Assembly (NCBI RefSeq): GCF_002395745.1
Contig: NZ_DGUN01000075.1
Coordinates: 21,411-85,410 of the forward strand
Reading direction: 5' to 3'
Length of the DNA: 64,000 bases
From: Fibrobacter sp. UBA4309
Lineage (GTDB): Bacteria > Fibrobacterota > Fibrobacteria > Fibrobacterales > Fibrobacteraceae
Of this stretch, positions 17,723 to 26,215 are shown one piece after another. Position 1 is the first letter of the stretch, and every line of letters starts with the position of its first letter. Position numbers and translations under genes: made by a program. The notes under the pieces were generated by a model. The model was not told where the DNA came from. It did not search any database and was given only the letters and a program-made list of their open reading frames with translations.

Positions 17723-18493
17723 ATGGAACAGAACAAGGACATCCTCGACATCCAGGCGGCCGAAGCGAACCAGCACAAGAAGAAAAAGTTCATCTTGTGC
17801 TACCACAGCTTCAGCGCGACAAACTTCAAGAGGGCCCGCACGCAAATCCGTAAACTTGCGGACGCCGCGGGTGCGCCTATCAGCATCGCAGTCGTGCCCT
17901 CCATCGGGGCCGTGCCCGAATCCGAGGCGGACGAATTCCGCGAAGAACTCGAGAAGTTCGTGCAGGAAGGCTACGAGATTATGCTCCACGGGGCACGCCA
18001 CCGCGCAGACCTCTTTATCAAGCGTAGCCTGCAGGGAAAGTTCGCACTCTGGATTTCGAACAACGAGGCCGAATTCGCAGGCCTGAACGAGCGACTCACG
18101 CAGACGCTCCTCAAGCGCAGCCTCGCCCTCTGGAACGCCCACGGCACCGAGAAGCCCTCCGGGTTCATTCCGCCCATCTGGTTCGGCAACAAGTACCTCA
18201 AGAACCTCGCCCTCGACATCTTCGACTACTACGAGGATTACCACGGCATCTACCAGAAGACGGAAAACGGAATCAAGAAGACCAAGTCAAGGCCGCTCAG
18301 TTTTTCCATCTACCCGCCCGCAATGCTCGGAATCGTGCAGACCTACGCCTGCCTCCGCATGCTCCTGCCGGGTGGCACGCACCGCCTGGTGTTCCACGAC
18401 AAGGATTTCAGGACCATCGGCGAAAAACGTATTCTGAACATGGTGCGCTACGTTTCCACCATGCGAGAAAAAATCATGTACAGGGATCTCTAA
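17723..18493 (+). CDS. DUF2334 polysaccharide deacetylase-like protein
   Basis: 256 residues from the ATG at 17723. The core reads like a NodB-type deacetylase of the DUF2334 branch: ILCYHSFS near residue 25, SIAVVPSIG, YEIMLHGARHR, SGFIPPIWFGN, and a late PGGTHRLVFHDKDF. DUF2334 proteins are thought to bind a metal through Asp/His residues and act on a carbohydrate or related substrate; the substrate is unknown. No signal peptide, so it may be cytoplasmic. Between a tiny membrane protein and an acyl-CoA synthetase gene, which hints at a surface-lipid or glycolipid step. Confidence 0.75.
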   Translation: MEQNKDILDIQAAEANQHKKKKFILCYHSFSATNFKRARTQIRKLADAAGAPISIAVVPSIGAVPESEADEFREELEKFVQEGYEIMLHGARHRADLFIKRSLQGKFALWISNNEAEFAGLNERLTQTLLKRSLALWNAHGTEKPSGFIPPIWFGNKYLKNLALDIFDYYEDYHGIYQKTENGIKKTKSRPLSFSIYPPAMLGIVQTYACLRMLLPGGTHRLVFHDKDFRTIGEKRILNMVRYVSTMREKIMYRDL

Positions 18494-18516
18494 AACCAAT
18501 ACGACAGGATTCGAAC

Positions 18517-20277
18517 ATGATGTTAAGCAAGTTTCTTTCCCGTATCGAATTCGATTCGTACGAGGACCTCTACAAGAATTTCAAGATAACTATCCCGGAA
18601 GACTTCAACTTCGCCTACGACGTGGTTGACGAATACGCGAAGACCGAACCCAAGCGCGAAGCCCTCGTGTGGTGCGACGACAACGACGAAAGCCACATCT
18701 TTACGTTCAAGGACCTCTCGCTTGCCTCCATGCGCACGGCGAACTTCCTCTGCGAACAAGGAATCAAGAAGGGCGACCGCGTGATGCTCATCCTGCGCCG
18801 CCGCTACGAGTTCTGGTTCTTCCTCCTGGCGCTCCACCGCATTGGCGCGATTGCAATACCCGCGACGAACATGCTCGCCGAAGAAGACCTGGAATACCGT
18901 TTCAACGCGGCCGAAATCAAGATGGTCGTGAGTTACGACGAACCCTCGCTGCAAAAGGAAGTGGACAAGGCAAAAACAAAATGCCCGTCCGTCGAAAAGC
19001 TCGTGACCGTAGGCCAGACCGCCCGCCAGAACTGGGTGAGTTTCTACGACGACTACGAAATCTACCCCGCGAAGTTCCCGCGCCCGCAAGGCGAAGAGGC
19101 GACCCACAACGACGACATCATGATCGTGTACTTCACGAGCGGTACGAGTTCGAACCCGAAGATGGTGGCGCACACGTTCACCTACCCGCTCGGCCACATC
19201 GTGACGGCAAAGTACTGGCAGCACGTAGTGGACGGGGGCAGGCACCTCACCGTCGCGGAGACCGGCTGGGCCAAGGCCCTCTGGGGCAAGATATACGGGC
19301 AGTGGATTGCGGGTAGCGCAGTGTTCACCTACGACATGAAGGTGTTCATCCCGGGCAAGCTGCTCGAGAAGATGGCGGAATACAAGGTGACCACGTTCTG
19401 CGCGCCGCCCACCGTCTACCGCTACATATTGCACCACGGACTGAGCCGCTACGACCTTTCGAGCCTCAAGTACTGCACTACCGCAGGCGAATCGCTCAAT
19501 ACCGACATCTACAACAAGTTCTACGAGCAGACAGGAATCCGCTTGCAGGAAGGCTACGGCCAGACGGAACTCACGCTTACCACGGGCAACTTCGGGTTCA
19601 CCGAACCGCGTCCGGGTTCCATCGGCATGCCCTCGCCGGGCTACCGCATGGAAATCGTGGACGCCGAAGGCAAGCCCTGCGCCACTGACGAGGTGGGCGA
19701 ACTCATCATCAAGATAGACCAGGGGAAACCCTTCGGCATGTTCGGCGGCTACTACCGCGACCCGGAACGCACCGAGAAGGTGTTCGAGGGCGGAGTCTAC
19801 CATACGGGCGACACCGCCACCCGCGACAAGGATGGTTACCTGTGGTTCGTGGGCCGCACCGACGACCTCATCAAGAGTTCGGGTTACCGCATCAGCCCCT
19901 TCGAGGTGGAAGAAGTGCTCCACAAGCACCCCGCCGTCCTTGAAGTGGCGGTGACGGGCGTCGAGGACAAGGACCGCGGCCAAGCCGTGAAGGCGACCGT
20001 CGTCTTGAAGAAGGGCTACGAGGCATCGAAGGAACTCGCGAAGGAAATGCAGCTGTTCGCGAAGAACGTCGCGGCCTCTTACAAGAGCCCGCGCATCATC
20101 GACTTCGTCACGGAACTGCCCAAGACGATTAGCGGAAAGATTCGCCGCGCCACCATCCGCGACAAGGACAAGGAAGCGGCTGACGCCGAAGCGCAGAATG
20201 CCGAAAATGCCGCAAAGGAAAATGCGGGGGCTCCGGCAGACAACAGCGCAAGCGGCGCAAGCAGCACCGAATCCTAA
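18517..20277 (+). CDS. AMP-forming acyl-CoA/acetyl-CoA synthetase family enzyme
   Basis: 586 residues. It should activate a carboxylic acid as acyl-AMP and then thioester. Motifs: [13 protein letters not shown] (ATP loop, about 207-219), [56 protein letters not shown] region, and the C-terminal Lys motif [15 protein letters not shown]. It resembles medium-chain acyl-CoA synthetases more than acetyl-CoA synthetase. An unusual Ala/Asn/Ser-rich tail of about 40 residues follows the catalytic Lys. Its stop codon overlaps that of convergent hemL. Confidence 0.9.
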   Translation: MMLSKFLSRIEFDSYEDLYKNFKITIPEDFNFAYDVVDEYAKTEPKREALVWCDDNDESHIFTFKDLSLASMRTANFLCEQGIKKGDRVMLILRRRYEFWFFLLALHRIGAIAIPATNMLAEEDLEYRFNAAEIKMVVSYDEPSLQKEVDKAKTKCPSVEKLVTVGQTARQNWVSFYDDYEIYPAKFPRPQGEEATHNDDIMIVYFTSGTSSNPKMVAHTFTYPLGHIVTAKYWQHVVDGGRHLTVAETGWAKALWGKIYGQWIAGSAVFTYDMKVFIPGKLLEKMAEYKVTTFCAPPTVYRYILHHGLSRYDLSSLKYCTTAGESLNTDIYNKFYEQTGIRLQEGYGQTELTLTTGNFGFTEPRPGSIGMPSPGYRMEIVDAEGKPCATDEVGELIIKIDQGKPFGMFGGYYRDPERTEKVFEGGVYHTGDTATRDKDGYLWFVGRTDDLIKSSGYRISPFEVEEVLHKHPAVLEVAVTGVEDKDRGQAVKATVVLKKGYEASKELAKEMQLFAKNVAASYKSPRIIDFVTELPKTISGKIRRATIRDKDKEAADAEAQNAENAAKENAGAPADNSASGASSTES

Positions 20278-21560
20278 AGCGTCTTGAAGACTTTCCTGGC
20301 GGCATCGACGGTACGGTCGATGTCGCTTTTCGTATGTACGGCACTCACGAAGATTGCCTCGAACTGGCTTGGAGCCAGATAGATACCCTCATCGAGCATC
20401 CCGAGGAAATACCTGCGGAACAGTTCCAGGTCGGACTTCTGCACGTCGGCGAAGCATGTGACCGGCCCTTCGGTAAAGAAGATGCAGCCCATAGCGCCCA
20501 CCTGATTTACGGCAAGCGGGATTCCCGCAGCGATCGCCGCATCCTTGAGACCGTCGAGCAGTCGCGTCGTCATCGCCTCGGCATGCACGTAGTATTCCGG
20601 GTGAGTATGCAGTTCACGCATAGTGGCCAGCCCCGCCGCCATGGCGACCGGGTTCCCGGAAAGCGTTCCCGCCTGGTAAATTCCGCCGAGCGGAGCAATC
20701 TGCTGCATCACGTCGAGGCGGCCGCCGTAAGCGCCTACGGGCATGCCGCCGCCGATAATCTTGCCGAAGGTCGTGAGGTCCGGCTTGATGCCGTACAGGC
20801 CCTGTGCGCAGTGGATGCCCACGCGGAAACCCGTCATGACCTCGTCCACAATCAAAAGCGCACCATGCTTTTTCGTTTCTTCGGAAAGCGTCTGCAGGAA
20901 CTCGGGCTTTGCGGGCACCACGCCCATGTTGCCTGCCACCGGCTCCACGATGACGCCCGCAATCTCGTCGCCAATCTTGTCGAAGAGTTCCTTCACGCCC
21001 GCCACGTCGTTGTACTGGAGCGTGAGCGTATACTTCGCGAGGTCGGCCGGAACGCCCTTGCTGCTCGGCTTGCCTGTAGTAAGCATGCCCGAACCCGCCT
21101 TGATGAGCAGGCTGTCGCTGTGACCGTGGTAGCAGCCTTCGAACTTGACAATCTTGTCGCGGCCGGTAAAACCGCGGGCGGCACGGATGGCGCTCATCGT
21201 CGCCTCGGTGCCGCTATTCACCATACGTATCATCTCGACACTCGGCACGAGGCTCATCACGAGTTTCGCGAGTTCGGATTCAAGACCGCAAGGAGCGCCG
21301 AAACTGAGGCCGTTCTTCGCGGTCTCTGCAACGGCGGCAATCACCGCATCGTGCGCGTGGCCCAAGAGCATCGGGCCCCAGCTGCCCACGTAATCGATAT
21401 AGTCGTTGCCGTCCACATCGTAGATATGGCTGCCCTTGGCACGGGCAATGAAGGGAGGAGTCGCCCCCACGTTACCGAAAGCACGCACCGGGCTGTTCAC
21501 GCCGCCCGGCATCAAATTCTTGGCTTCGGTAAAGAGTTTTTCGCTAAGGGAATGGTTCAT
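20274..21560 (-). CDS. hemL: Glutamate-1-semialdehyde 2,1-aminomutase
   Basis: 428 residues. A PLP enzyme making 5-aminolevulinate from glutamate-1-semialdehyde, the second step of the C5 pathway. [63 protein letters not shown] and [17 protein letters not shown] (PLP-binding Lys) are all present. The start overlaps hemB by four bases (ATGA), and the stop overlaps the stop of the convergent acyl-CoA synthetase gene. Last gene of the hem operon. Confidence 0.97.
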   Translation of the reverse strand: MNHSLSEKLFTEAKNLMPGGVNSPVRAFGNVGATPPFIARAKGSHIYDVDGNDYIDYVGSWGPMLLGHAHDAVIAAVAETAKNGLSFGAPCGLESELAKLVMSLVPSVEMIRMVNSGTEATMSAIRAARGFTGRDKIVKFEGCYHGHSDSLLIKAGSGMLTTGKPSSKGVPADLAKYTLTLQYNDVAGVKELFDKIGDEIAGVIVEPVAGNMGVVPAKPEFLQTLSEETKKHGALLIVDEVMTGFRVGIHCAQGLYGIKPDLTTFGKIIGGGMPVGAYGGRLDVMQQIAPLGGIYQAGTLSGNPVAMAAGLATMRELHTHPEYYVHAEAMTTRLLDGLKDAAIAAGIPLAVNQVGAMGCIFFTEGPVTCFADVQKSDLELFRRYFLGMLDEGIYLAPSQFEAIFVSAVHTKSDIDRTVDAARKVFKTL

Positions 21561-22525
21561 TTCAGCAAGCCCTTCTCCAGCGCTTCTTTCGCATGGTACG
21601 TGATGATGATGTCGGCACCGGCGCGCTTGAACGCGAGCAGGTTCTCGCGGATGACGGCATTCTCGTCAATCCAGCCCATCTGCGCGGCGGCCTTCACCAT
21701 GGAGTATTCGCCGCTTACGTTGTACACGGCCACCGGTACGTCGCTCATCTCGGCCGCCGTACGCAACACGTCGAGGAAAGCCAGACCGGGCTTTACCATC
21801 ACGATGTCGGCACCTTCCTCGATATCGAGCGCAACCTCGCGCATGGCTTCACGGCCGTTGCGCACGTCCATCTGGTAGCTCTTGCGGTCACCGAACTGCG
21901 GGGCGGAATCCGCCGCATCGCGGAACGGGCCGTAGTAGGCGCTCGCGAACTTCGCGCTGTACGCCATGATAGGCACATTCTGGAATCCGTGCGCATCGAG
22001 GCATTCGCGGATAGCGGCCACGCGGCCGTCCATCATGTCGCTCGGGGCCACCATGTCGGCACCGGCCTGGGCATGCGAAAGAGCCGTCTTTGCAAGGAGT
22101 TCGAGCGTCGCGTCGTTGTCCACCTCGCCGTCCTTCACGATACCGCAATGCCCGTGGCTCATGTATTCGCACAGGCACACGTCGGTAATCACGTTCAGCT
22201 TAGCGAAATGCGCCTTCAGGGAACGCACCGCACGCTGGACCACGCCCTCGTCGTCGTAGGCGCAGGTCGCCGTCTCGTCCTTGTGGTGCGGGATGCCGAA
22301 CAGCATGATGGACTTGATGCCCGCAAGCACGCAGACTTCGAGTTCACGGAGAAGCTCGTCAATCGAGAACCGGAACTGGCCGGGCATCGATGGAATGGGT
22401 TCCTTGATTCCCTCCCCTTCCACCACGAACATCGGGTAGACGAGGGAATCGGGGTTGACCACGGTTTCCGCAACCATGTTGCGGATGACTTGATTCTTGC
22501 GTAAGCGACGAGGACGGATAATCAT
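21557..22525 (-). CDS. hemB: Delta-aminolevulinic acid dehydratase (porphobilinogen synthase)
   Basis: 322 residues. It joins two aminolevulinates to porphobilinogen. C117-x-C119...C127 in [14 protein letters not shown] is the zinc-binding set, so this is a zinc-type enzyme. The Schiff-base lysines are in [16 protein letters not shown] and [11 protein letters not shown]. The four-base overlap with hemL implies coupled translation. The 44 bases before it hold a GTGTGAAATGAGG-type repeat. Confidence 0.97.
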   Translation of the reverse strand: MIIRPRRLRKNQVIRNMVAETVVNPDSLVYPMFVVEGEGIKEPIPSMPGQFRFSIDELLRELEVCVLAGIKSIMLFGIPHHKDETATCAYDDEGVVQRAVRSLKAHFAKLNVITDVCLCEYMSHGHCGIVKDGEVDNDATLELLAKTALSHAQAGADMVAPSDMMDGRVAAIRECLDAHGFQNVPIMAYSAKFASAYYGPFRDAADSAPQFGDRKSYQMDVRNGREAMREVALDIEEGADIVMVKPGLAFLDVLRTAAEMSDVPVAVYNVSGEYSMVKAAAQMGWIDENAVIRENLLAFKRAGADIIITYHAKEALEKGLLK

Positions 22526-22569
22526 ATCGAGTGTGAAATGAGGAATTTGAGATGTGGAATGATTGTTGC
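22526..22569. repeat. Short GTGTGAAATGAGGAATTTG-type repeat between cbiX-sirC and hemB
   Basis: A run of degenerate GTGTGAAAT / GAGGAATTT / GAGATGTGGAAT units. Related units appear at 23500-23535 and inside the cbiX-sirC gene at about 22877-22900. Confidence 0.45.
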
Positions 22570-23496
22570 TTAATTTAAAAAATCGCGTTCGACTTGCGCC
22601 AGGCTTTCACCCCAGTCTTCCAGGATTTTTTGCTTGAGTTTCTTCGCAAGCGAAGGGGTCCTCCCCTGCGTGGAGACGGTCACCGCGATATTTTCGCCAA
22701 AATCCATACGGGCAGGCACGATAAAGTCCCCGTCCAAATAGTCACAGGCATTGTTCACCAAGATGCGGCGGGCACGGGCATCGTTTGAAACTTGCGCATT
22801 GACTGCCGGCTGGTCGGTACAGATGAAGACCATGAAAATGCCACGGAGGTCTAGCGGCTCGTAAGGGCGGTTTTTTAGGGTTATGAGGTGTGAGGTATGA
22901 GGTCGGGCTTCGCCCTTTGAGGAGAAGTTCTCAAATTCCGGGTCGATTTGCGGGGCGACAACGGTTATGTGTGCGCCAGTCGGGAGCAACGTCTTCACCT
23001 TGCGGAGGGCAATGCGGCCACCGCCTACCACAAGAACGTTACGACCTTCGAGATTGAGTTCGATGGAGAAGAGGTTCGAGCTATGGGCACGCTCCTGCGG
23101 AGCTTTGGGGTATGGGGTCGCGCCAGAGGCGCTTTGAGAAAGATCAGTTTGGGCATTGCAGATGCCGTTCACGACCATATCGGCAAATTCGTTCCAATCG
23201 CCAAGACAGGGCAAAAGCGTAATCGGAATCTGCGGGAATTCAGACTGCAACTTCGCCACGACGCGAGGAACGTCATTTTTTGCATGCTGGCCGTTCAACA
23301 GGAGGAACGGCAGGAGCGTCACCGACTCCACATCTTCGCGCAGGAGCGTGCGCAGGTCATTTTCCAGATCCAGCAAGCTCGTACTCGCCACGCGCGTACC
23401 CGGCATATCGTGATGAAGGCGGTCGAGGATGGTCTCGAAGCCCTTGTAGGCACCGGGAAGAATGCAATGATGCGCAATAATCAGGATAGCTTTCAT
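22570..23496 (-). CDS. Fused CbiX-type chelatase and precorrin-2 dehydrogenase (siroheme synthesis)
   Basis: 308 residues in two parts. Residues 1-118 are a short CbiX/SirB-like chelatase: [16 protein letters not shown] with H9/H10, and [15 protein letters not shown] with H71. Residues about 147-308 are a SirC/Met8/CysG N-terminal-type dehydrogenase: [19 protein letters not shown] (NAD site), [18 protein letters not shown]252, and [19 protein letters not shown]. Together they would oxidise precorrin-2 and insert iron to give siroheme. Two repeat-like segments lie in it: the linker (about 119-145) and residues about 192-211 within the NAD domain. The metal could in principle be cobalt, but the ahb genes favour iron. 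Confidence 0.88.
   Translation of the reverse strand: MKAILIIAHHCILPGAYKGFETILDRLHHDMPGTRVASTSLLDLENDLRTLLREDVESVTLLPFLLLNGQHAKNDVPRVVAKLQSEFPQIPITLLPCLGDWNEFADMVVNGICNAQTDLSQSASGATPYPKAPQERAHSSNLFSIELNLEGRNVLVVGGGRIALRKVKTLLPTGAHITVVAPQIDPEFENFSSKGEARPHTSHLITLKNRPYEPLDLRGIFMVFICTDQPAVNAQVSNDARARRILVNNACDYLDGDFIVPARMDFGENIAVTVSTQGRTPSLAKKLKQKILEDWGESLAQVERDFLN
22873..22926 (-). repeat. Repeat-like segment inside the dehydrogenase domain
   Basis: TTATGAGGTGTGAGGTATGAGG plus the stem GGGCTTCGCCC resembles the intergenic repeat at 23497-23535. It is translated as about 20 residues ([20 protein letters not shown]) between two conserved blocks of the Rossmann domain. Confidence 0.5.
23090..23139 (-). 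repeat. Repeat-like segment in the linker of cbiX-sirC
   Basis: GGGGTATGGGGTCGCGCCAG followed by AGGCGCTTTGAG has the same outline as the segment at 22888-22920 (TATGAGGTCGGGCTTCGCCC TTTGAGG) with a GCGCC-AGA-GGCGC stem. It encodes the join between chelatase and dehydrogenase. Confidence 0.45.
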
Positions 23497-23535
23497 ACAA
23501 TGTGGAGTGTGAGGTGTGGAATGTGGAGTGTGGGA
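23497..23535. repeat. GTGGAGTGTGAGGTGTGGAATG repeat between cobA-hemD and cbiX-sirC
   Basis: The whole 39-base spacer consists of GTGGAGTGTGAGGT / GTGGAATGTGGAGT units on the plus strand. Confidence 0.55.
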
Positions 23536-25227
23536 TTAGGATTCTTTTTTGTAATGCTCCACAATCTTTTTTACGAGGGAATCCATCGTCGTCTCGTCGG
23601 AGGTGACGGTTTCAAAGCCATGCTTGCGGGCAGCAGATTCAGTCATGCGGCCAATGCAGAATGCGAGACGGGGAGAACAAGAAGCAGGCGTAGTCAAAGA
23701 TTCTCTATTAAGATCCTTCGACTCCGAGCTACGCTCTCCGCTCAGGATGACACTGCAGAAGTTTTCGACGGCGCTGGTACTCGCGAAGACGATTGCATCG
23801 GCACTCTCGACGGCTTCGCGCTTCCATTCGGGGAGTTCAGCCACCGGGAGCGTCTCGTAGACCACCCAGCGGGTCGCCTGCGGGAGCAGCTTGAGCAGGG
23901 TATCGTCAGCGAGATTGCCCTGCAGGAGGAGAATGCGGGATTCAATGAGATCCTTCGACTCCGAGCTACGCTCTCCGCTCAGGATGACACGTTCCTCCTT
24001 GTTAACCACATCTCGTAACAAACGACCTAATCCTTCGCCGGTGTGGTCTTCGGGCACGTAGTCGCAGCGGATACCATATTCCAGCAACTTTTTCTCGGTA
24101 ATCTTCCCCACGCTCGCGATATTCTTGCCCGCAAGTTCGCGGATATCGCGGCCGGAGGCGAGCAATTGCCTGAAGAAACTTTCTACACCGTTTGTGCTTG
24201 TAAAGGCGAGGATATCGAAGTTTACAAGGGAATTGAAATCGGCAAAACAATTCTGGTCTGGATCCTTCGTCTTCGACTCAGGATGACAAGCAATCAGAGG
24301 GCAATCAAGCGTTTTCGTCTCGATCATCGGAGTTTCGATGACCTCGGCACCGAGGGCCGTGAGGCGCGCGGAAATCCCGCTGGCCTGCTTGGCGGCGCGC
24401 GTCACCACGAGGCGCTTGCCCGAAAGCGGAAGATTCTTTTTCCAGGCGAGAGACTTGCCCAGCTCTACGACGCCACCCATGATCGTTATCGCAGGGGCGG
24501 TCACGTTCTCGCGTACGAGGGTCTCCGCTGCCGTTTCTAGCGTCGCCATGACGGTACGCTGGTACGGGGTCGTCCCCTTCTCGATAAAGGCGAGAGGCGT
24601 TTTCGGGTCCTTGCCGCAATCCATGAGGCGCTTGGCAATAAAGTCCATGTTGGCAATGCCCATCAAGAAGATGAGCGTACCGGGGCAATGCGCGAGGGCA
24701 TCGAAATCGAGAGAAAGATTCTGACCTGGATCCTTCGCCTTCGACTCAGGATGACACACTCTTTCATCAACTTTCTCGTGACCCGTGATGATATGGAAGC
24801 TCGTTGCGATGCCGCGGTGACTTACAGGAATACCCGCGTAAGCCGGCACCGAGATTGCAGAGGTAATGCCAGGAACGACCTCGAATTCTACGCCGGCAGC
24901 AACAAGCTCCAAGGCTTCTTCGCCACCGCGCCCGAACACGAACGGGTCGCCACCCTTGAGACGAGCGATCACGCCACCGGGAAATTCACCGGCGAACTGC
25001 ACCAACAGCTTGTTGATTTCGGACTGTTTGACCTTGTGGTGCGTCGGCATCTTGCCCACATCGACCATCTTGGCTTTCGGATTGCAGAATCCGAGAATCG
25101 CGGGCGAAACGAGACGGTCATAGACCACCACGTCGGCCTTCTCAATGATTTCCTTGCCGCGGAGCGTCAGGAGCCCCGGGTCACCAGGACCCGCACCGAT
25201 TAGATAGACTTTTCCAAAACCGCTCAT
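23536..25227 (-). CDS. cobA-hemD: Fused uroporphyrinogen-III C-methyltransferase and uroporphyrinogen-III synthase
   Basis: 563 residues from the ATG at 25227 (GAAGG before it); upstream codons overlap hemC and lack similarity. Residues about 1-260 are SUMT: VYLIGAGPGDPGLLTLRG, RLKGGDPFVFGRGGEE, VVPGITSAISVPAYAGIP, TLIFLMGIANM. Residues about 275-563 are HemD: SGKRLVVTRAAKQASGIS, ILAFTSTNGVESFFRQL, GKITEKKLLEYGIR, AIVFASTSAVENF. It makes uroporphyrinogen III and methylates it to precorrin-2. Four in-frame palindromic repeat insertions add about 60 residues, which accounts for the length above the usual fused enzyme. Confidence 0.94.
   Translation of the reverse strand: MSGFGKVYLIGAGPGDPGLLTLRGKEIIEKADVVVYDRLVSPAILGFCNPKAKMVDVGKMPTHHKVKQSEINKLLVQFAGEFPGGVIARLKGGDPFVFGRGGEEALELVAAGVEFEVVPGITSAISVPAYAGIPVSHRGIATSFHIITGHEKVDERVCHPESKAKDPGQNLSLDFDALAHCPGTLIFLMGIANMDFIAKRLMDCGKDPKTPLAFIEKGTTPYQRTVMATLETAAETLVRENVTAPAITIMGGVVELGKSLAWKKNLPLSGKRLVVTRAAKQASGISARLTALGAEVIETPMIETKTLDCPLIACHPESKTKDPDQNCFADFNSLVNFDILAFTSTNGVESFFRQLLASGRDIRELAGKNIASVGKITEKKLLEYGIRCDYVPEDHTGEGLGRLLRDVVNKEERVILSGERSSESKDLIESRILLLQGNLADDTLLKLLPQATRWVVYETLPVAELPEWKREAVESADAIVFASTSAVENFCSVILSGERSSESKDLNRESLTTPASCSPRLAFCIGRMTESAARKHGFETVTSDETTMDSLVKKIVEHYKKES
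23712..23753 (-). repeat. In-frame palindromic element, copy 1 (HemD domain)
   Basis: 42 bases, identical to copy 2 at 23949-23990. Sense-strand ends are GTGTCATCCTGAGC and GAAGGATC. Translated as VILSGERSSESKDL within the HemD part, after SAVENFCS. Confidence 0.85.
23949..23990 (-). repeat. In-frame palindromic element, copy 2 (HemD domain)
   Basis: Base-for-base identical to copy 1, 237 bases away. Translated again as VILSGERSSESKDL, in the same frame as copy 1 and different from copies 3 to 6. Confidence 0.85.
24260..24288 (-). repeat. In-frame palindromic element, copy 3 (HemD domain)
   Basis: 29 bases, one mismatch to copy 4. Translated as CHPESKTKDPDQ, between the HemD blocks ETKTLDCPLI and FNSLVNFDILAFTS. 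Confidence 0.85.
24728..24756 (-). repeat. In-frame palindromic element, copy 4 (methyltransferase domain)
   Basis: 29 bases, translated as CHPESKAKDPGQ. It lies between the SUMT blocks FHIITGHEKVDE and LAHCPGTLIFLMG, a surface-loop position in the family. Confidence 0.85.
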
Positions 25228-25240
25228 CCGTAGACCTTCA

Positions 25241-26215
25241 TTATAGCTGTTCGCGAATCTTGCCCGCGAGTGCGATTCCCGCTTCACGCGCCGCTTCGAC
25301 CGTTCCAACCGGGCAAAGGTGCTCCGCACGCAACAGGCGCTGGCTCCCTTCGTCCCAGTAGATTCCGCGGATTTTCATTGTTTGCGTACCATTTTGAATT
25401 TGCGAATCATTCGCAAATTCAGCAAAACTCGCCACCGGGAACTGGCAGCCCGCATTGAGCGCCTTCAAAAAAGCCATTTCGGCCACGGCAATGCAATAAG
25501 TCGGAGCATCGTTTAAACGAGAGAGGTTTTCAGCAGGACTGGATCCTTCGTCGCTACACTCCTCAGGATGACGTTTTGCGACCTGCGCATTATCAGCCAG
25601 TGTCTCTATCGCCAAGATGCCCTGGCCGGAGGCGGGCAAAACCTTGTCCGTATCGAAATATTCCGTCACCTGGTCGGCAAGACCCATGCGCTTGAGGCCG
25701 GCTGCAGCAAGCACAACGCCATCGAGTTCCTCGAGCTTGGAGAGGCGCGTCTGGATGTTCCCGCGGATTGGCACGTACTCGATATCAGAACGCAAGGCCT
25801 TGAGCTGTACCACACGGCGGATGCTGCCAGTGCCAACACGGGCCCCGGCGGGCAAATCCATGAACTTGATGCCAGATGCTCCTCCGCGGGCAATAAACGC
25901 ATCGCGCGGGTCTTCGCGGCGCATGACCGCGGCAAGTTTGAATTCCGGCAAGACTTCGGCCGGCATGTCCTTGAGGCTATGAACCGCGATATCGGCGCGG
26001 CCTTCAAGCAGCGCGACTTCGAGTTCCTTGATGAACACGCCCTTGCCGCCGAAGCTCGCCAGGGACTTGTCGAGCCTTCGGTCGCCCTCGGTCGTCATGG
26101 TGACGAGCTCGTAGGCAAGGCCCGGATTAGCCGACACGAGGGCGTCGGCGACCAACTTCGTTTGCGCCACGGCAAGGGCGCTCTTGCGAGTCGCAATCCG
26201 GAGCACGCTAGACAT
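25241..26215 (-). CDS. hemC: Hydroxymethylbilane synthase (porphobilinogen deaminase)
   Basis: 324 residues from the ATG at 26215, which has GGAGGG 7 bases before it; this overlaps the hemA end by 8 bases. It polymerises four porphobilinogens. LRIATRKSALAVAQT, VHSLKDMPAEVLPEF, VGTGSIRRVVQLKA, IRGNIQTRLSKLEELDGVVLAAAGL and LPASGQGILAIE are hallmarks; the dipyrromethane cofactor Cys is in LNAGCQFPVASF. A palindromic element encodes RHPEECSDEGSSPA, inserted between the catalytic domain and the cofactor-binding domain, making the protein somewhat longer than usual. Confidence 0.96.
   Translation of the reverse strand: MSSVLRIATRKSALAVAQTKLVADALVSANPGLAYELVTMTTEGDRRLDKSLASFGGKGVFIKELEVALLEGRADIAVHSLKDMPAEVLPEFKLAAVMRREDPRDAFIARGGASGIKFMDLPAGARVGTGSIRRVVQLKALRSDIEYVPIRGNIQTRLSKLEELDGVVLAAAGLKRMGLADQVTEYFDTDKVLPASGQGILAIETLADNAQVAKRHPEECSDEGSSPAENLSRLNDAPTYCIAVAEMAFLKALNAGCQFPVASFAEFANDSQIQNGTQTMKIRGIYWDEGSQRLLRAEHLCPVGTVEAAREAGIALAGKIREQL
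25541..25573 (-). repeat. In-frame palindromic element, copy 5 (hemC)
   Basis: 33 bases; sense strand starts CGTCATCCTGAGGAG and ends GAAGGATCC. Translated in the same frame as copies 3, 4 and 6 (RHPEE...). Confidence 0.82.

Noticed and set aside
23536..25227. cobA-hemD as a decayed gene because of the odd inserted peptides
   Set aside because: All catalytic motifs of both domains are intact and every insertion keeps the frame, so the gene appears functional.
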